DNA of 28,788 nt from Burkholderiaceae bacterium (GTDB lineage: Bacteria; Pseudomonadota; Gammaproteobacteria; Burkholderiales; Burkholderiaceae_C), in the NCBI GenBank assembly GCA_025458585.1, contig JALOSD010000019.1, positions 1 through 28,788 of the forward strand, given 5' to 3'. The translations under genes were made by a program, and so were the position numbers. Below are positions 14,215 through 21,771 of the stretch, piece by piece. The notes beneath the pieces were generated by a model that worked only from the letters and a program-made list of their open reading frames with translations, was not told where the DNA came from and ran no database searches. Numbering within the stretch: the first letter of the stretch is position 1; the number at the start of each line of letters is the position of its first letter.

Positions 14215-15306
14215 ATGCCCACGCTGTTCGACCCCATCCGCCTCGGCGAGCTCGAGCTCGCCACCCGCATCGTGATGGCCCCGCTGACGCGCAACCGCGC
14301 GCCCGGCCAGCTGCCCAACGCGCTGATGGCGCAGTACTACGCGCAGCGCGCCGACCCCGCCACCGGGGCGGCGCTGATCGTCACCGAGGCCACGCCGGTG
14401 TGCCCCGAGGGCCACGGCTACATCGACACGCCGGGGCTGCACAGCGCCGAGCAGGTCGCCGCCTGGCGCCAGGTCACCGACGCGGTGCACGCGCGCGGCG
14501 CGAAGATCGTCGTGCAGCTGTGGCACGTCGGGCGCGTGTCGCACGTCTCGTTGCAGCCCGGCGGGGCGGCGCCAGTGTCGTCGACGGCACGCGTCGCCCA
14601 CACCAAGACCTTCCTGCACGGCGGCTTCGCGCCCTGTTCGCCGCCGCGCGCGCTGGCCACCGACGAGATCCCCGGGGTCGTCGAGGCGTTCCGCCGCGCG
14701 GCGCGTCACGCGCTCGACGCCGGCTTCGACGGCGTCGAGGTGCACGGCGCCAACGGCTACCTGATCGACCAGTTCCTGCGCGACAGCATCAACGACCGCA
14801 CCGACGCCTACGGCGGCCCGATCGCCCACCGCATCCGCCTGCTGCGCGAGGTGATGACGGCCGTGGCCGGCGAGATCGGCGGCGGGCGCACCGGGCTGCG
14901 GCTGAGCCCGGTGACACCGTCGAACGACGCCGGCCAGGACCGCGACCCGCAGGCGCTGTTCGAAGCAGCCGTCGAGGCGCTCGCGCCGCTCGGGCTCGCG
15001 TATCTGCACGTGATCGAGGGCCAGACCGGCGGCGCGCGCGACGTCGCACCGTTCGACTACGCCGCGCTGCGCCGTCGCGTCACCGGCGCGTGGATGGTCA
15101 ACAACGGCTACACGCGCATGATGGCGCTCGACGCCGTCGCCTCGGGCGCGGCCGACCTCGTCGCGTTCGGCAAGCCGTTCATCGCCAACCCCGACCTCGG
15201 GCTGCGCCTGAAGCTCGACGCGCCGCTGAACGCGCTCGACACGACGACGCTGTACGGCGGCGGCGCCCCCGGTTACGTCGACTACCCGCCGCTGCCGCCG
15301 GCGTGA
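14215..15306 (+). CDS. nemA: Old Yellow Enzyme family NADH:flavin oxidoreductase (alkene reductase)
   Basis: Encodes 363 residues. OYE enzymes use FMN and NAD(P)H to reduce activated C=C bonds, nitroesters or N-ethylmaleimide. The start MPTLFDPIRLGELELATRIV fits the family, so ATG 14215 is chosen over upstream starts. Seen: MAPLTRNRA, VQLWHVGRVSH, the substrate-binding His/Asn pair in VEVHGANGYLIDQFL, NDRTDAYGGPIAHRIRLLRE, and the FMN-phosphate site VAFGKPFIANPDL. The ending GGGAPGYVDYPPL is typical of NemA-type proteins. The stop overlaps the GTG start of the next gene (GTGA), so the two are translationally coupled. The physiological substrate is unknown. Confidence 0.92.
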   Translation: MPTLFDPIRLGELELATRIVMAPLTRNRAPGQLPNALMAQYYAQRADPATGAALIVTEATPVCPEGHGYIDTPGLHSAEQVAAWRQVTDAVHARGAKIVVQLWHVGRVSHVSLQPGGAAPVSSTARVAHTKTFLHGGFAPCSPPRALATDEIPGVVEAFRRAARHALDAGFDGVEVHGANGYLIDQFLRDSINDRTDAYGGPIAHRIRLLREVMTAVAGEIGGGRTGLRLSPVTPSNDAGQDRDPQALFEAAVEALAPLGLAYLHVIEGQTGGARDVAPFDYAALRRRVTGAWMVNNGYTRMMALDAVASGAADLVAFGKPFIANPDLGLRLKLDAPLNALDTTTLYGGGAPGYVDYPPLPPA

Positions 15307-16373
15307 CGCTCCCGCACGCGGCGCGCGTCGCCGGCACGCTGGTCGTCGCCGCGGCGGCCGGCGCACTGGCGCAGTCGCTGCACGCGCCGCTGCCGTGGCT
15401 GCTCGGGCCGCTGTTCGCGACCGCCGCGCTCGCGACGGCCGGCGCGCCGGTGGCCGCGGCGGCGCGGCTGCGCAACGCCGGGCAGTGGGTGATCGGCGTC
15501 GCGCTCGGGCTGTACTTCACGCCCGAGGTGCTGCGCACCGTCGCCTCGCTGGCGCCGGCGCTGGCCGTCGGCATCGCGTGGGCGCTGCTGATGGGCTACG
15601 GCTTCTACCGCCTGCTCTGGGCGGCGAGCGGGCGGCCGCCGGCGGGCGGCCGGGCGACGGCCTTCTTCGCCGCCGCGATCGGCGGCGCGTCGGAGATGGC
15701 CGTGCTCGCCGAACGCCACGGCGCGAGCGTCGACCGCGTCGCCGCCGCGCATTCGCTGCGCGTGCTGCTCGTCGTCTCGGTGATCCCGATCGGGTTCCAG
15801 ATCGCGGGGCTGCGCGGGCTCGACGCCGCCCTGCCCGCGGTGCAGGCGTTCGACGCCGGCGGCTTCGCCGCGCTGGTCGCGGCCTCGCTCGCCGGCGTCG
15901 GCGTGGCCCTCGCGCTGCGCCTGCCGAACGCCTGGGTGCTCGGCGCGCTCGGCGCGACCATCGCGCTGACGGCCGGCGGCTGGGCGGCGTCGGCGCTGCC
16001 GCGCGGGCTGCCCGAGGCGGGGCAGCTGTTCATCGGCGTCGCGCTGGGCACGCGTTTCTCGCCGGCATTCGCACGCCACGCGCCGCGCTTCCTCGCCGCG
16101 GTCGCGCTCGGCACGCTGGCCATGATCGTCGTCTCGGCCGGCTTCGCGTGGGCCCTCGCGCACGCCGTCGGGCTGCACCCGGCCACCGTGCTGCTCGGCA
16201 CCTCGCCCGGCGCCATTGCCGAGATGTGCATCACGGCGAAGGTGCTGCAGCTCGGCGTGCCGGTCGTCACCGCGTTCCACGTCACGCGCTACGTCGCGGT
16301 GCTGCTGCTGACGGCGCCGCTGTACCGCTGGCTCGAGCGGCGCGCGGTGGCGGGCCCACCGGGGGGTCAGTAG
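15303..16373 (+). CDS. AbrB-family membrane protein (PF05145)
   Basis: Encodes about 356 residues and is strongly hydrophobic, with around ten membrane segments in two repeated halves. Repeated motifs: LHAPLPWLLGPLFATA with NAGQWVIGVALGLYF in the first half, LPNAWVLGALGATIA with AGQLFIGVALGTRFSP in the second, plus GGASEMAVLAERHGA and GTSPGAIAEMCITAKVLQLG. This duplicated GAxSEM/GAIAEM pattern marks the AbrB/AidB-regulator membrane family, thought to be transporters of unknown substrate. It is named after E. coli AbrB and is unrelated to the Bacillus regulator. The GTG start 15303 overlaps the oxidoreductase stop. Its 3' end overlaps the opposing MOSC gene by 7 bases. Confidence 0.88.
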   Translation: MTLPHAARVAGTLVVAAAAGALAQSLHAPLPWLLGPLFATAALATAGAPVAAAARLRNAGQWVIGVALGLYFTPEVLRTVASLAPALAVGIAWALLMGYGFYRLLWAASGRPPAGGRATAFFAAAIGGASEMAVLAERHGASVDRVAAAHSLRVLLVVSVIPIGFQIAGLRGLDAALPAVQAFDAGGFAALVAASLAGVGVALALRLPNAWVLGALGATIALTAGGWAASALPRGLPEAGQLFIGVALGTRFSPAFARHAPRFLAAVALGTLAMIVVSAGFAWALAHAVGLHPATVLLGTSPGAIAEMCITAKVLQLGVPVVTAFHVTRYVAVLLLTAPLYRWLERRAVAGPPGGQ

Positions 16374-16888
16374 CGCTCGGGGCGCACGCGGGCGCGGACG
16401 ACCTGCAGGTAGAAGCCGCAGTGGCCCGACTGCGCCATCATCTTCGACGCCTGCCGGAACCCCATCGCGGCGTCGAACTTGAAGCAGGGGAAACGCGGCT
16501 CGCTGACGGCGAGCTCGGCGCCGCCTTCGAAGCACAGCCGGTCGCCGACGAACGCGTCGGCCTCGGTGATCCCTTCGAGCGTCAGGTTCTCGCCGAAGGC
16601 GCCGTGCGGCAGCGGCTCGTCCCACAGTGCGACGCCGGCCTGCGCGCGCATCGTGCGCCACGCCGAATAGTGCTCGGACGCGAACGCGTAGACGGCCTTC
16701 GCGAGCCCGCCGTGCACCGAGGGGTCGGCCTGCTCGTCGCCGTCGAGGCCGAGGCGGCCGACCTCGACCGGCCCGGCGACGGCGGTCTTCGCGATCGCAC
16801 TCTTGACACGTCGGCCGCCGGCGTCGATCGTGCGCACCGTGCCGCGATTGACGCTGATGAGCCAGCCGCGCAGAGTGTCCGTAGGCAT
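16367..16888 (-). CDS. MOSC-domain protein (YiiM-like), short C-terminus
   Basis: Encodes 173 residues from ATG 16888 (a GTG lies one codon before). MOSC domains bind molybdenum-cofactor sulfur intermediates; YiiM relatives reduce N-hydroxylated compounds. Seen: VGRLGLDGDEQADPSVHGG, KAVYAFASEHYSAW, HGAFGENLTLEGI, and the conserved Cys in EPRFPCFKFD. The last recognisable block is SGHCGFYLQVV, after which RARVRPERY ends the protein. Relatives usually continue about 40 residues, so the C-terminus appears trimmed where it meets the abrB 3' end. Whether it works is uncertain, as the core domain is whole. Confidence 0.85.
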   Translation of the reverse strand: MPTDTLRGWLISVNRGTVRTIDAGGRRVKSAIAKTAVAGPVEVGRLGLDGDEQADPSVHGGLAKAVYAFASEHYSAWRTMRAQAGVALWDEPLPHGAFGENLTLEGITEADAFVGDRLCFEGGAELAVSEPRFPCFKFDAAMGFRQASKMMAQSGHCGFYLQVVRARVRPERY

Positions 16889-16909
16889 CACATCATTCCG
16901 TCACGAAAA

Positions 16910-16944
16910 CGCAAAGCTGCTTTGCGGGCGCTCGTCACGCCCGC
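16910..16944. promoter_or_regulatory. Paired perfect hairpins upstream of the MOSC gene
   Basis: CGCAAAG (16910-16916) pairs with CTTTGCG (16920-16926) across three bases, and immediately after, GCGGGCG (16924-16930) pairs with CGCCCGC (16938-16944). The two stems share bases and could switch. They lie 20-50 bases before the MOSC start in the spacer divergent from pckG. They could be a protein-binding site or mRNA leader structure; the function is not known. Confidence 0.4.
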
Positions 16945-17000
16945 GGCGCCGGCCCCCGAACCCCGGTGGTTACCCCACCGTTACACTGGATCGACAATCG

Positions 17001-17029
17001 ACGCCCCGGAACCTCCCGGTCCGGGGCGT
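17001..17029 (+). promoter_or_regulatory. Stable hairpin in the pckG leader region
   Basis: ACGCCCCGGA (17001-17010) and TCCGGGGCGT (17020-17029) form a perfect 10-bp stem with a 9-base loop. No T-run follows, so it is not a simple terminator. A smaller hairpin, CGGTGG/CCACCG, lies at 16964-16980. The 16892-17141 spacer holds no gene. TTGGAGACGCC precedes the pckG start and supplies its ribosome-binding site. Confidence 0.45.
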
Positions 17030-17141
17030 ACCTCACTGTAACTTCCGGACCGCGTGCGGTGAGCGGCATTCGGCCAGGCCCGCGGGCGCCGCGCGGGCGG
17101 CGAGCCTGGCCCAATCCCGCTTCCTCACGATTGGAGACGCC

Positions 17142-19013
17142 ATGAGCTCGCCCGCCACCGTCAACGCCCCCGAGTACGTCAAGCACGCTCGCCTCGCCGC
17201 CTGGGTCGCCGAGGTCGCCGCGCTGACGCAGCCGAAGGACATCGTCTGGTGCGACGGCTCGCAGGCCGAGTACGACCGCCTGTGCGAACAGCTCGTCGCC
17301 GCCGGCACGATGCAGCGCCTCAACCCGGCGCTGCGCCCCGGCAGCTTCCTCGCGCGCAGCGACCCGAGCGACGTCGCGCGCGTCGAGGACCGCACCTTCA
17401 TCTGCAGCGAGCGCGCCGAGGACGCCGGCCCGACGAACAACTGGCTCGCCCCGGCCGAGATGCGCGCGACGCTGCAGACCGGGCCGAGCGCGCTGTTCAA
17501 GGGCAGCATGCGCGGGCGCACGATGTACGTCGTGCCGTTCTCGATGGGGCCGGTGGGCTCGCACATCTCGCACATCGGCGTCGAGCTCACCGACAGCCCG
17601 TACGTCGCGGTGAGCATGCGCGTGATGACGCGCATGGGCCGCCGCGTCGTCGAGCAGCTCGGCAGCGACGGCACCTTCGTGCCCTGCGTGCACAGCGTGG
17701 GCGCGCCGCTCGAGCCGGGGCAGGCCGACGTCGCGTGGCCGTGCAACACGACGAAGTACATCGTGCACTACCCCGAGACGCACGAGATCTGGAGCTTCGG
17801 CTCGGGCTACGGCGGCAACGCGCTGCTGGGCAAGAAGTGCTTCGCGCTGCGCATCGCCTCGACGATGGGTCGCGACCAGGGCTGGCTCGCCGAGCACATG
17901 CTGATCCTCGGCGTGACCGACCCGCAGGGGCGCAAGCACCACGTCGCGGCGGCGTTCCCGAGCGCCTGCGGCAAGACCAACTTCGCGATGCTCGTGCCGC
18001 CCGCCGGCTTCGACGGCTGGAAGGTGACGACGATCGGCGACGACATCGCCTGGATCAAGCCGCACGCCGACGGCAGGATGTACGCGATCAACCCCGAGGC
18101 CGGCTACTTCGGCGTCGCGCCGGGCACCAACGCGCACACCAACCCGAACTGCATGGCGTCGCTGACGCGCGACGTGATCTTCACCAACGTCGCGCTGACC
18201 GACGACGGCGACGTCTGGTGGGAAGGCATGACCGACACGCCGCCGGCGCACCTGGTCGACTGGCAGGGCCGCGACTGGACGCCCGAGATCGCGAAGGCGA
18301 ACCCGGGCCCCGACGGCAAGCCGCGCCCGGCCGCGCACCCGAACGCGCGCTTCACGGTGGCCGCCACCAACAACCCGGCGCTCGACCCCGAGTGGGACAG
18401 CACCGCGGGCGTGCCGATCGACGCCTTCATCTTCGGCGGCCGCCGCTCGACGACGGTGCCGCTGGTCACCGAGGCGCGCACGTGGATGGAAGGCGTCTAC
18501 ATGGCCGCGACGATGGGCTCCGAGACGACGGCCGCGCAAGCCGGCGCCACCGGCATCGTGCGCCGCGACCCGTTCGCGATGCTGCCGTTCTGCGGCTACC
18601 ACATGGGCGACTACTTCAGGCACTGGCTCGAGATGGAGCACAAGCTGGAAGCGTCGGGCCACACGCTGCCGAAGATCTTCTGCGTCAACTGGTTCCGCAA
18701 GGGCGCCGACGGCAAGTTCGTCTGGCCAGGCTACGGCGAGAACATGCGCGTGCTGCAGTGGATCGTGCAGCGCGTGCGCGGCGAAGGCGGCGGCACCGAG
18801 CACCTGTTCGGCATCAGCCCGCGCTACGAGGACCTGAACTGGACCGGGCTGCCGTTCCCGCGCGAGCGCTTCGACGCCGTGATCGGCGTCGACCACCAGG
18901 CGTGGTCGCAGGAGATGAAGCTGCACGACGCGCTGTTCGAGCAGCTCGGCAGCCGCATGCCGGCCGAGCTCGCGACGACCAAGCAGCGGCTCGAAGAGCG
19001 CCTGGCGGCATGA
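17142..19013 (+). CDS. pckG: Phosphoenolpyruvate carboxykinase (GTP)
   Basis: Encodes 623 residues, the usual length of the GTP-dependent class. PckG converts oxaloacetate and GTP to phosphoenolpyruvate, GDP and CO2, linking the TCA cycle and gluconeogenesis. Seen: IVWCDGSQAEYDRLC at the start, NNWLAPAEMRATL, MYVVPFSMGPVGS, the GTP P-loop AFPSACGKTNFAML with the reactive Cys (near residue 275), the metal site KVTTIGDDIAWIK, DAFIFGGRRSTTVPLV and FCGYHMGDYF. GGAG is well placed before ATG 17142. It lies alone, divergent from the MOSC gene, with a palindromic repeat region downstream. Confidence 0.97.
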   Translation: MSSPATVNAPEYVKHARLAAWVAEVAALTQPKDIVWCDGSQAEYDRLCEQLVAAGTMQRLNPALRPGSFLARSDPSDVARVEDRTFICSERAEDAGPTNNWLAPAEMRATLQTGPSALFKGSMRGRTMYVVPFSMGPVGSHISHIGVELTDSPYVAVSMRVMTRMGRRVVEQLGSDGTFVPCVHSVGAPLEPGQADVAWPCNTTKYIVHYPETHEIWSFGSGYGGNALLGKKCFALRIASTMGRDQGWLAEHMLILGVTDPQGRKHHVAAAFPSACGKTNFAMLVPPAGFDGWKVTTIGDDIAWIKPHADGRMYAINPEAGYFGVAPGTNAHTNPNCMASLTRDVIFTNVALTDDGDVWWEGMTDTPPAHLVDWQGRDWTPEIAKANPGPDGKPRPAAHPNARFTVAATNNPALDPEWDSTAGVPIDAFIFGGRRSTTVPLVTEARTWMEGVYMAATMGSETTAAQAGATGIVRRDPFAMLPFCGYHMGDYFRHWLEMEHKLEASGHTLPKIFCVNWFRKGADGKFVWPGYGENMRVLQWIVQRVRGEGGGTEHLFGISPRYEDLNWTGLPFPRERFDAVIGVDHQAWSQEMKLHDALFEQLGSRMPAELATTKQRLEERLAA

Positions 19014-19020
19014 CACCCCC

Positions 19021-19156
19021 CCGAAGCGCCTTCGGCGCCTCCCCCAAGGGCCACGAAGGGGCCCCTTCAGGGCCTCGGGGGCGCCGCCAGCGGACCGGCA
19101 AAACCGGATTCGCGGCGGCTGCTCGGCCTGGCTCGCTTCGCTGAGCGCCAGCGAAG
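19021..19156. repeat. Palindrome-rich intergenic element
   Basis: The 181-base gap after pckG is a run of inverted repeats: CCGAAG/CTTCGG (19021-19035), CGCCGC/GCGGCG (19082-19087 with 19112-19117) enclosing CCGG-CAAAA-CCGG, and CTTCGCT/AGCGAAG (19136-19142 with 19150-19156, 7-bp perfect stem). No ORF or T-run is evident. Closely similar sequences recur between genes in Burkholderiales genomes as far as I recall, which would make this a REP-like dispersed repeat; other copies are not visible in this window. Confidence 0.5.
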
Positions 19157-19194
19157 ATCGGCGTCGGTCACGTCTGACGGGGCTCACGGCGCGC

Positions 19195-19971
19195 ATGCGC
19201 ATCCAGCTGCTGTCGGACCTGCACCTCGAGAGCGAAGCGTTCGACCCGCGGCCGGCGCCGGGCGCCGACCTGCTGGTGCTCGCCGGCGACATCGACAGCA
19301 CGTGGTTCGGCTACGAGCGCTTCGCCGGCTGGCCGGTGCCGGTCGTCGTCGTCGCCGGCAACCACGAGTTCGACGGCCGCGACCTCGAAACCGCGTGGCC
19401 GGCGCTGCGCGAGCACTGCGCCGCGTTCGGCCTGACGCTGCTCGAGCGCCAGACCTGGCGCTGCACGGCGCCCGACGGCACGCGGCTGCGCCTGCTGGCC
19501 ACCGTGCGCTGGAGCGATTTCGACGCCTTCGGCGCGCACGAACGGCCGCGCGCGATCCGCGCCGCCGTCTACTTCGCCAACGTGATGCGCGCGCGCCGCG
19601 ACGGCCGCCTGTTCGACGCGCCCGCGGTGCGCGAGGAGGGGCTCGCGTGCCGGCGCTGGCTCGAGAGCGCGCTCGCCGAGCCGGCGGCGCCCGGCGAGCG
19701 CACCGTCGTCGTCACCCACTTCGCGCCCAGCCTGCGCAGCATGGACCCGCGCTACGGCCGCCAGCCGACGACGGCGAGTTTCTGCAACGCCGACGACGGC
19801 CTGATGCCCGGCGTCGATCTGTGGCTGCACGGCCACCTGCACTGCCGCTTCGACTACGTCGTGCCGCACGACGACGGCCGCCGCACGCGCGTCGTGTCGC
19901 AGGCGCGCGGCATCGGGGCCAAGGGCGAGACCGAAGGCTTCGACGCGCTGCGCCTGATCGAACTCGTCTGA
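19195..19971 (+). CDS. Calcineurin-like metallophosphoesterase
   Basis: Encodes 258 residues. The five metallophosphoesterase motifs are in order: LLSDLHLE (D-x-H) at residues 5-12, LVLAGDIDST (GD-x2), VVVAGNHEFDG (GNHE), VVVTHFAPS (His) and LWLHGHLHCRFDY (G-H-x-H). Two metal ions bound by these residues hydrolyse a phosphoester bond; the substrate could be a nucleotide, nucleic acid or phosphoprotein, and the sequence does not say which. The start codon lies next to the first conserved strand. No clear Shine-Dalgarno is present. It stands 55 bases before a universal stress gene. Confidence 0.9.
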   Translation: MRIQLLSDLHLESEAFDPRPAPGADLLVLAGDIDSTWFGYERFAGWPVPVVVVAGNHEFDGRDLETAWPALREHCAAFGLTLLERQTWRCTAPDGTRLRLLATVRWSDFDAFGAHERPRAIRAAVYFANVMRARRDGRLFDAPAVREEGLACRRWLESALAEPAAPGERTVVVTHFAPSLRSMDPRYGRQPTTASFCNADDGLMPGVDLWLHGHLHCRFDYVVPHDDGRRTRVVSQARGIGAKGETEGFDALRLIELV

Positions 19972-20026
19972 CACCCGCGCCGCGTGTCACACTCGCGGCC
20001 CCGGCATCACGTTCGAGGAAGACCCG

Positions 20027-20449
20027 ATGAAGATACTCGTCGCCGTCGATGGCAGCCCGTTCACCAAGCGCATGCTCGGCTACCTCGCCGCCCACGACGA
20101 ATGGCTCGGCCCGACGCAGCAGTACACGCTGCTGACCGTCGTGCCGGCGGTGCCGCCGCGCGCAGCCGCGGTGCTCGACCGCGACCTGCTGAAGAACTAC
20201 TACGAGGAAGAAGGCGAGAAGGTCTTCAAGCCGATCCGCGCGTTCTTCAAGAAGCAGGGCATCGAGGCCGACTACGTGCTCAAGGTCGGCCACGCCGCCG
20301 ACACGATCGCGGCGGTCGCCGAGAAGGGCGAGTACGACCTGCTGATGATGGGCTCGCACGGCCACGGCGTGCTCGGCACCCTCGTGATGGGCTCGGTCGC
20401 GACGAAGGTGCTCGCGCACTGCAAGGTGCCGGTGCTGCTCGTGCGCTGA
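20027..20449 (+). CDS. Universal stress protein (UspA family)
   Basis: Encodes 140 residues, one Usp domain. It opens MKILVAVDGSPFTKRML, the family's first strand with Asp and Ser, and ends with the ATP-binding pattern GSHGHG...MGSVATKVL (G-x2-G-x9-G-S), then CKVPVLLVR. Such proteins bind ATP and support survival under starvation or oxidative stress. GAGGAAG lies five bases before the ATG. It converges with the TetR gene; the two stop codons are the ends of one hairpin (20447-20473). Confidence 0.93.
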   Translation: MKILVAVDGSPFTKRMLGYLAAHDEWLGPTQQYTLLTVVPAVPPRAAAVLDRDLLKNYYEEEGEKVFKPIRAFFKKQGIEADYVLKVGHAADTIAAVAEKGEYDLLMMGSHGHGVLGTLVMGSVATKVLAHCKVPVLLVR

Positions 20450-20473
20450 GCGCGCACGGCCGGCGCGTGCTCA
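20447..20473. terminator. Convergent hairpin between usp and tetR
   Basis: The 27 bases from the usp stop TGA to the tetR stop (TCA on this strand) fold on themselves: 9 outer pairs including one G-U, mismatches only near the centre. It has no flanking T-run, so it may be a weak bidirectional terminator. Confidence 0.35.
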
Positions 20474-21079
20474 GCGCGCGCTCAGGCCGTCGAAACAGGT
20501 GCTCAGCACGAGCTCGATCACGCGCTCGTCGTCGTACTGCCCGGTGCTCTTGAGCAGCGGCGCGACCGGGTCGCACGCGAGCGCATATAGCGTGTAGAGC
20601 ACGAGTTCGGGCGGCAGCGCCGGGTTGACGTCGCCGTCGCGCTGCGCCTGCACGATCAGCTCGCCGAGGTGCTCGCTGACGTCGTTCAGCCCGTCGAGGT
20701 AATCGCGGTGCTGCAGCAGCGCGCTGCGCAGCGTCGAGTTCTGCGACGGCAGCGCCGGCATCTCGCCGGCGAGCTGCACCTGCAGCGCCCAGCGGGCCAT
20801 CGCACGCAGGCGATCGGCCGCGCGAGGCAACTGGCGCACGGCGTCGCTGTCGAGGAAGGCGCGGGCACGCTGCAGCACGCGCACCATCGCGGCGGCCGCG
20901 AGCTCCTCCTTCGAGGGGAAGTGCTTGTACAGGCTCGCCTTCGCGATGCCGACGTCGGCGGCGACCTCGTCGACCGTCATCGCGTCGAAGCCCTTTTCGG
21001 CGAGCAGCCGGTTGACGGCGTTGACGATCGCGTCTTCGCGCGCCTGCAGCATCTGCTGCCGAAACGAAACCTTGGCCAT
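20471..21079 (-). CDS. TetR/AcrR-family transcriptional regulator
   Basis: Encodes 202 residues. The N-terminal HTH is classic: AIVNAVNRLLAEKGFDAMTV, then DEVAADVGIAKASLYKHFPS and KEELAAAAM. The C-terminal ligand domain (residues 70-200) is alpha-helical and not assignable to a ligand. A perfect inverted repeat (21082-21101) lies three bases upstream of its start codon and is a strong candidate autorepression site. No transporter or enzyme lies beside it; the small ORF at 21151-21345 is upstream in the same direction and could be its regulated partner. Confidence 0.92.
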   Translation of the reverse strand: MAKVSFRQQMLQAREDAIVNAVNRLLAEKGFDAMTVDEVAADVGIAKASLYKHFPSKEELAAAAMVRVLQRARAFLDSDAVRQLPRAADRLRAMARWALQVQLAGEMPALPSQNSTLRSALLQHRDYLDGLNDVSEHLGELIVQAQRDGDVNPALPPELVLYTLYALACDPVAPLLKSTGQYDDERVIELVLSTCFDGLSAR

Positions 21080-21081
21080 GC

Positions 21082-21101
21082 CGCGATTGTATGCAATCGC
21101 G
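21082..21101 (-). promoter_or_regulatory. Palindromic operator at the tetR start
   Basis: CGCGATTG (21082-21089) and CAATCGCG (21094-21101) are perfect 8-base arms around TATG. The site ends three bases from the tetR start codon, covering its ribosome-binding region. TetR dimers bind such repeats, so autoregulation is likely. The site lies between the small ORF and tetR. Confidence 0.65.
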
Positions 21102-21150
21102 ACGCGACGGGCCGCGTTGCTACCGCCGCGTCAGCGGATCGACCAATCGG

Positions 21151-21345
21151 TCACCCCGGGCGACGGAACCAGCCACGGCCGCGGCGCGTTGGCGCCGCGG
21201 GCGCGGCCCGGTGCTCCGGCGCCACGGGCTGCAAGCTGAGCTCGAGGCCGAACGCGGTGCCGTGGTCGGCCGCGTCGGGGCCGATCGCGCGGCGCGGCCG
21301 CCGCCAGGGCCACCACCCCGCGGCCGGGATCTGCGTCTTGGGCAT
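21151..21345 (-). CDS. Small hypothetical protein, 64 aa
   Basis: The start ATG 21345 has a strong GGGAGG six bases before it, better than most genes here, which is the main reason to accept this ORF. The product begins MPKTQIPAAGWWPWRRPRRA and is rich in Arg, Pro and Ala, with no signal peptide or membrane segment. I do not recognise a family. It reads toward tetR (71-base gap with the operator) and its upstream spacer carries two perfect palindromes (21415-21443). Confidence 0.45.
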   Translation of the reverse strand: MPKTQIPAAGWWPWRRPRRAIGPDAADHGTAFGLELSLQPVAPEHRAAPAAPTRRGRGWFRRPG

Positions 21346-21414
21346 GCGACCTCCCGCTGGCGGAACACGACGATGCCGGAAGTGTCGGAGGTAACGGCAG
21401 GTGACTGTTGCCAA

Positions 21415-21443
21415 TTGGTGCACCAAAGGCGCGCAATTGCGCG
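21415..21443. promoter_or_regulatory. Two adjacent perfect palindromes
   Basis: TTGGTGCACCAA (12 bp, 21415-21426) and CGCGCAATTGCGCG (14 bp, 21430-21443) are each perfectly self-complementary and three bases apart. They lie 70-98 bases upstream of the small ORF with the strong ribosome-binding site, in a spacer otherwise without features (21346-21546). They look like dimer-binding operators; no protein can be assigned. Confidence 0.5.
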
Positions 21444-21546
21444 ACAGTGCACGCTTTCGGGCCATCCGGCGGCGATCGGACGTGGGATGGCGCGGCACGG
21501 CTGCTGCTTGCATCCTCCGCATGTCGTCCTCGTTCGTCCCACCCCG

Positions 21547-21771
21547 ATGAGCCGCCGCACCCTGACCTGGCTGACCTGGCTGACGGTTGCCGCCGCGATC
21601 GCGAGCGCGCTGTGGCTCGCCTGGCGCGGCGCGTCGCCGTCGCGCTACGGCGTCGCGCCGCTCGTGCTCGGGCGGCCGGTGCCGCCCGCCGACGCCGTGC
21701 GTGCCGACGACGAGCGCCCGCACCGCGCGCTGCCCGGCACGTCACGCCACTCGGGACTGCCGCGGCAGTGA
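21547..21771 (+). CDS. Small membrane-anchored hypothetical protein, 74 aa
   Basis: From ATG 21547 the product has a basic start (MSRRTLTWLTWLTVAAAIAS), one hydrophobic segment (about residues 7-25) and a polar Pro/Arg-rich tail, the plan of a single-pass inner-membrane protein. There is no good Shine-Dalgarno, and the last 30 bases overlap the opposing argP-like gene, so it is less certain than its neighbours. I do not recognise a family. Confidence 0.35.
   Translation: MSRRTLTWLTWLTVAAAIASALWLAWRGASPSRYGVAPLVLGRPVPPADAVRADDERPHRALPGTSRHSGLPRQ

Noticed and set aside
10211..14275. Very long plus frames opposite phoX, the CoA-transferase and rlmJ
   Set aside because: Antisense shadows of GC-rich genes with no recognisable domains.
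16935..19301. 788-codon minus frame opposite pckG
   Set aside because: Composition is typical of antisense reading; pckG on the plus strand has every family motif.
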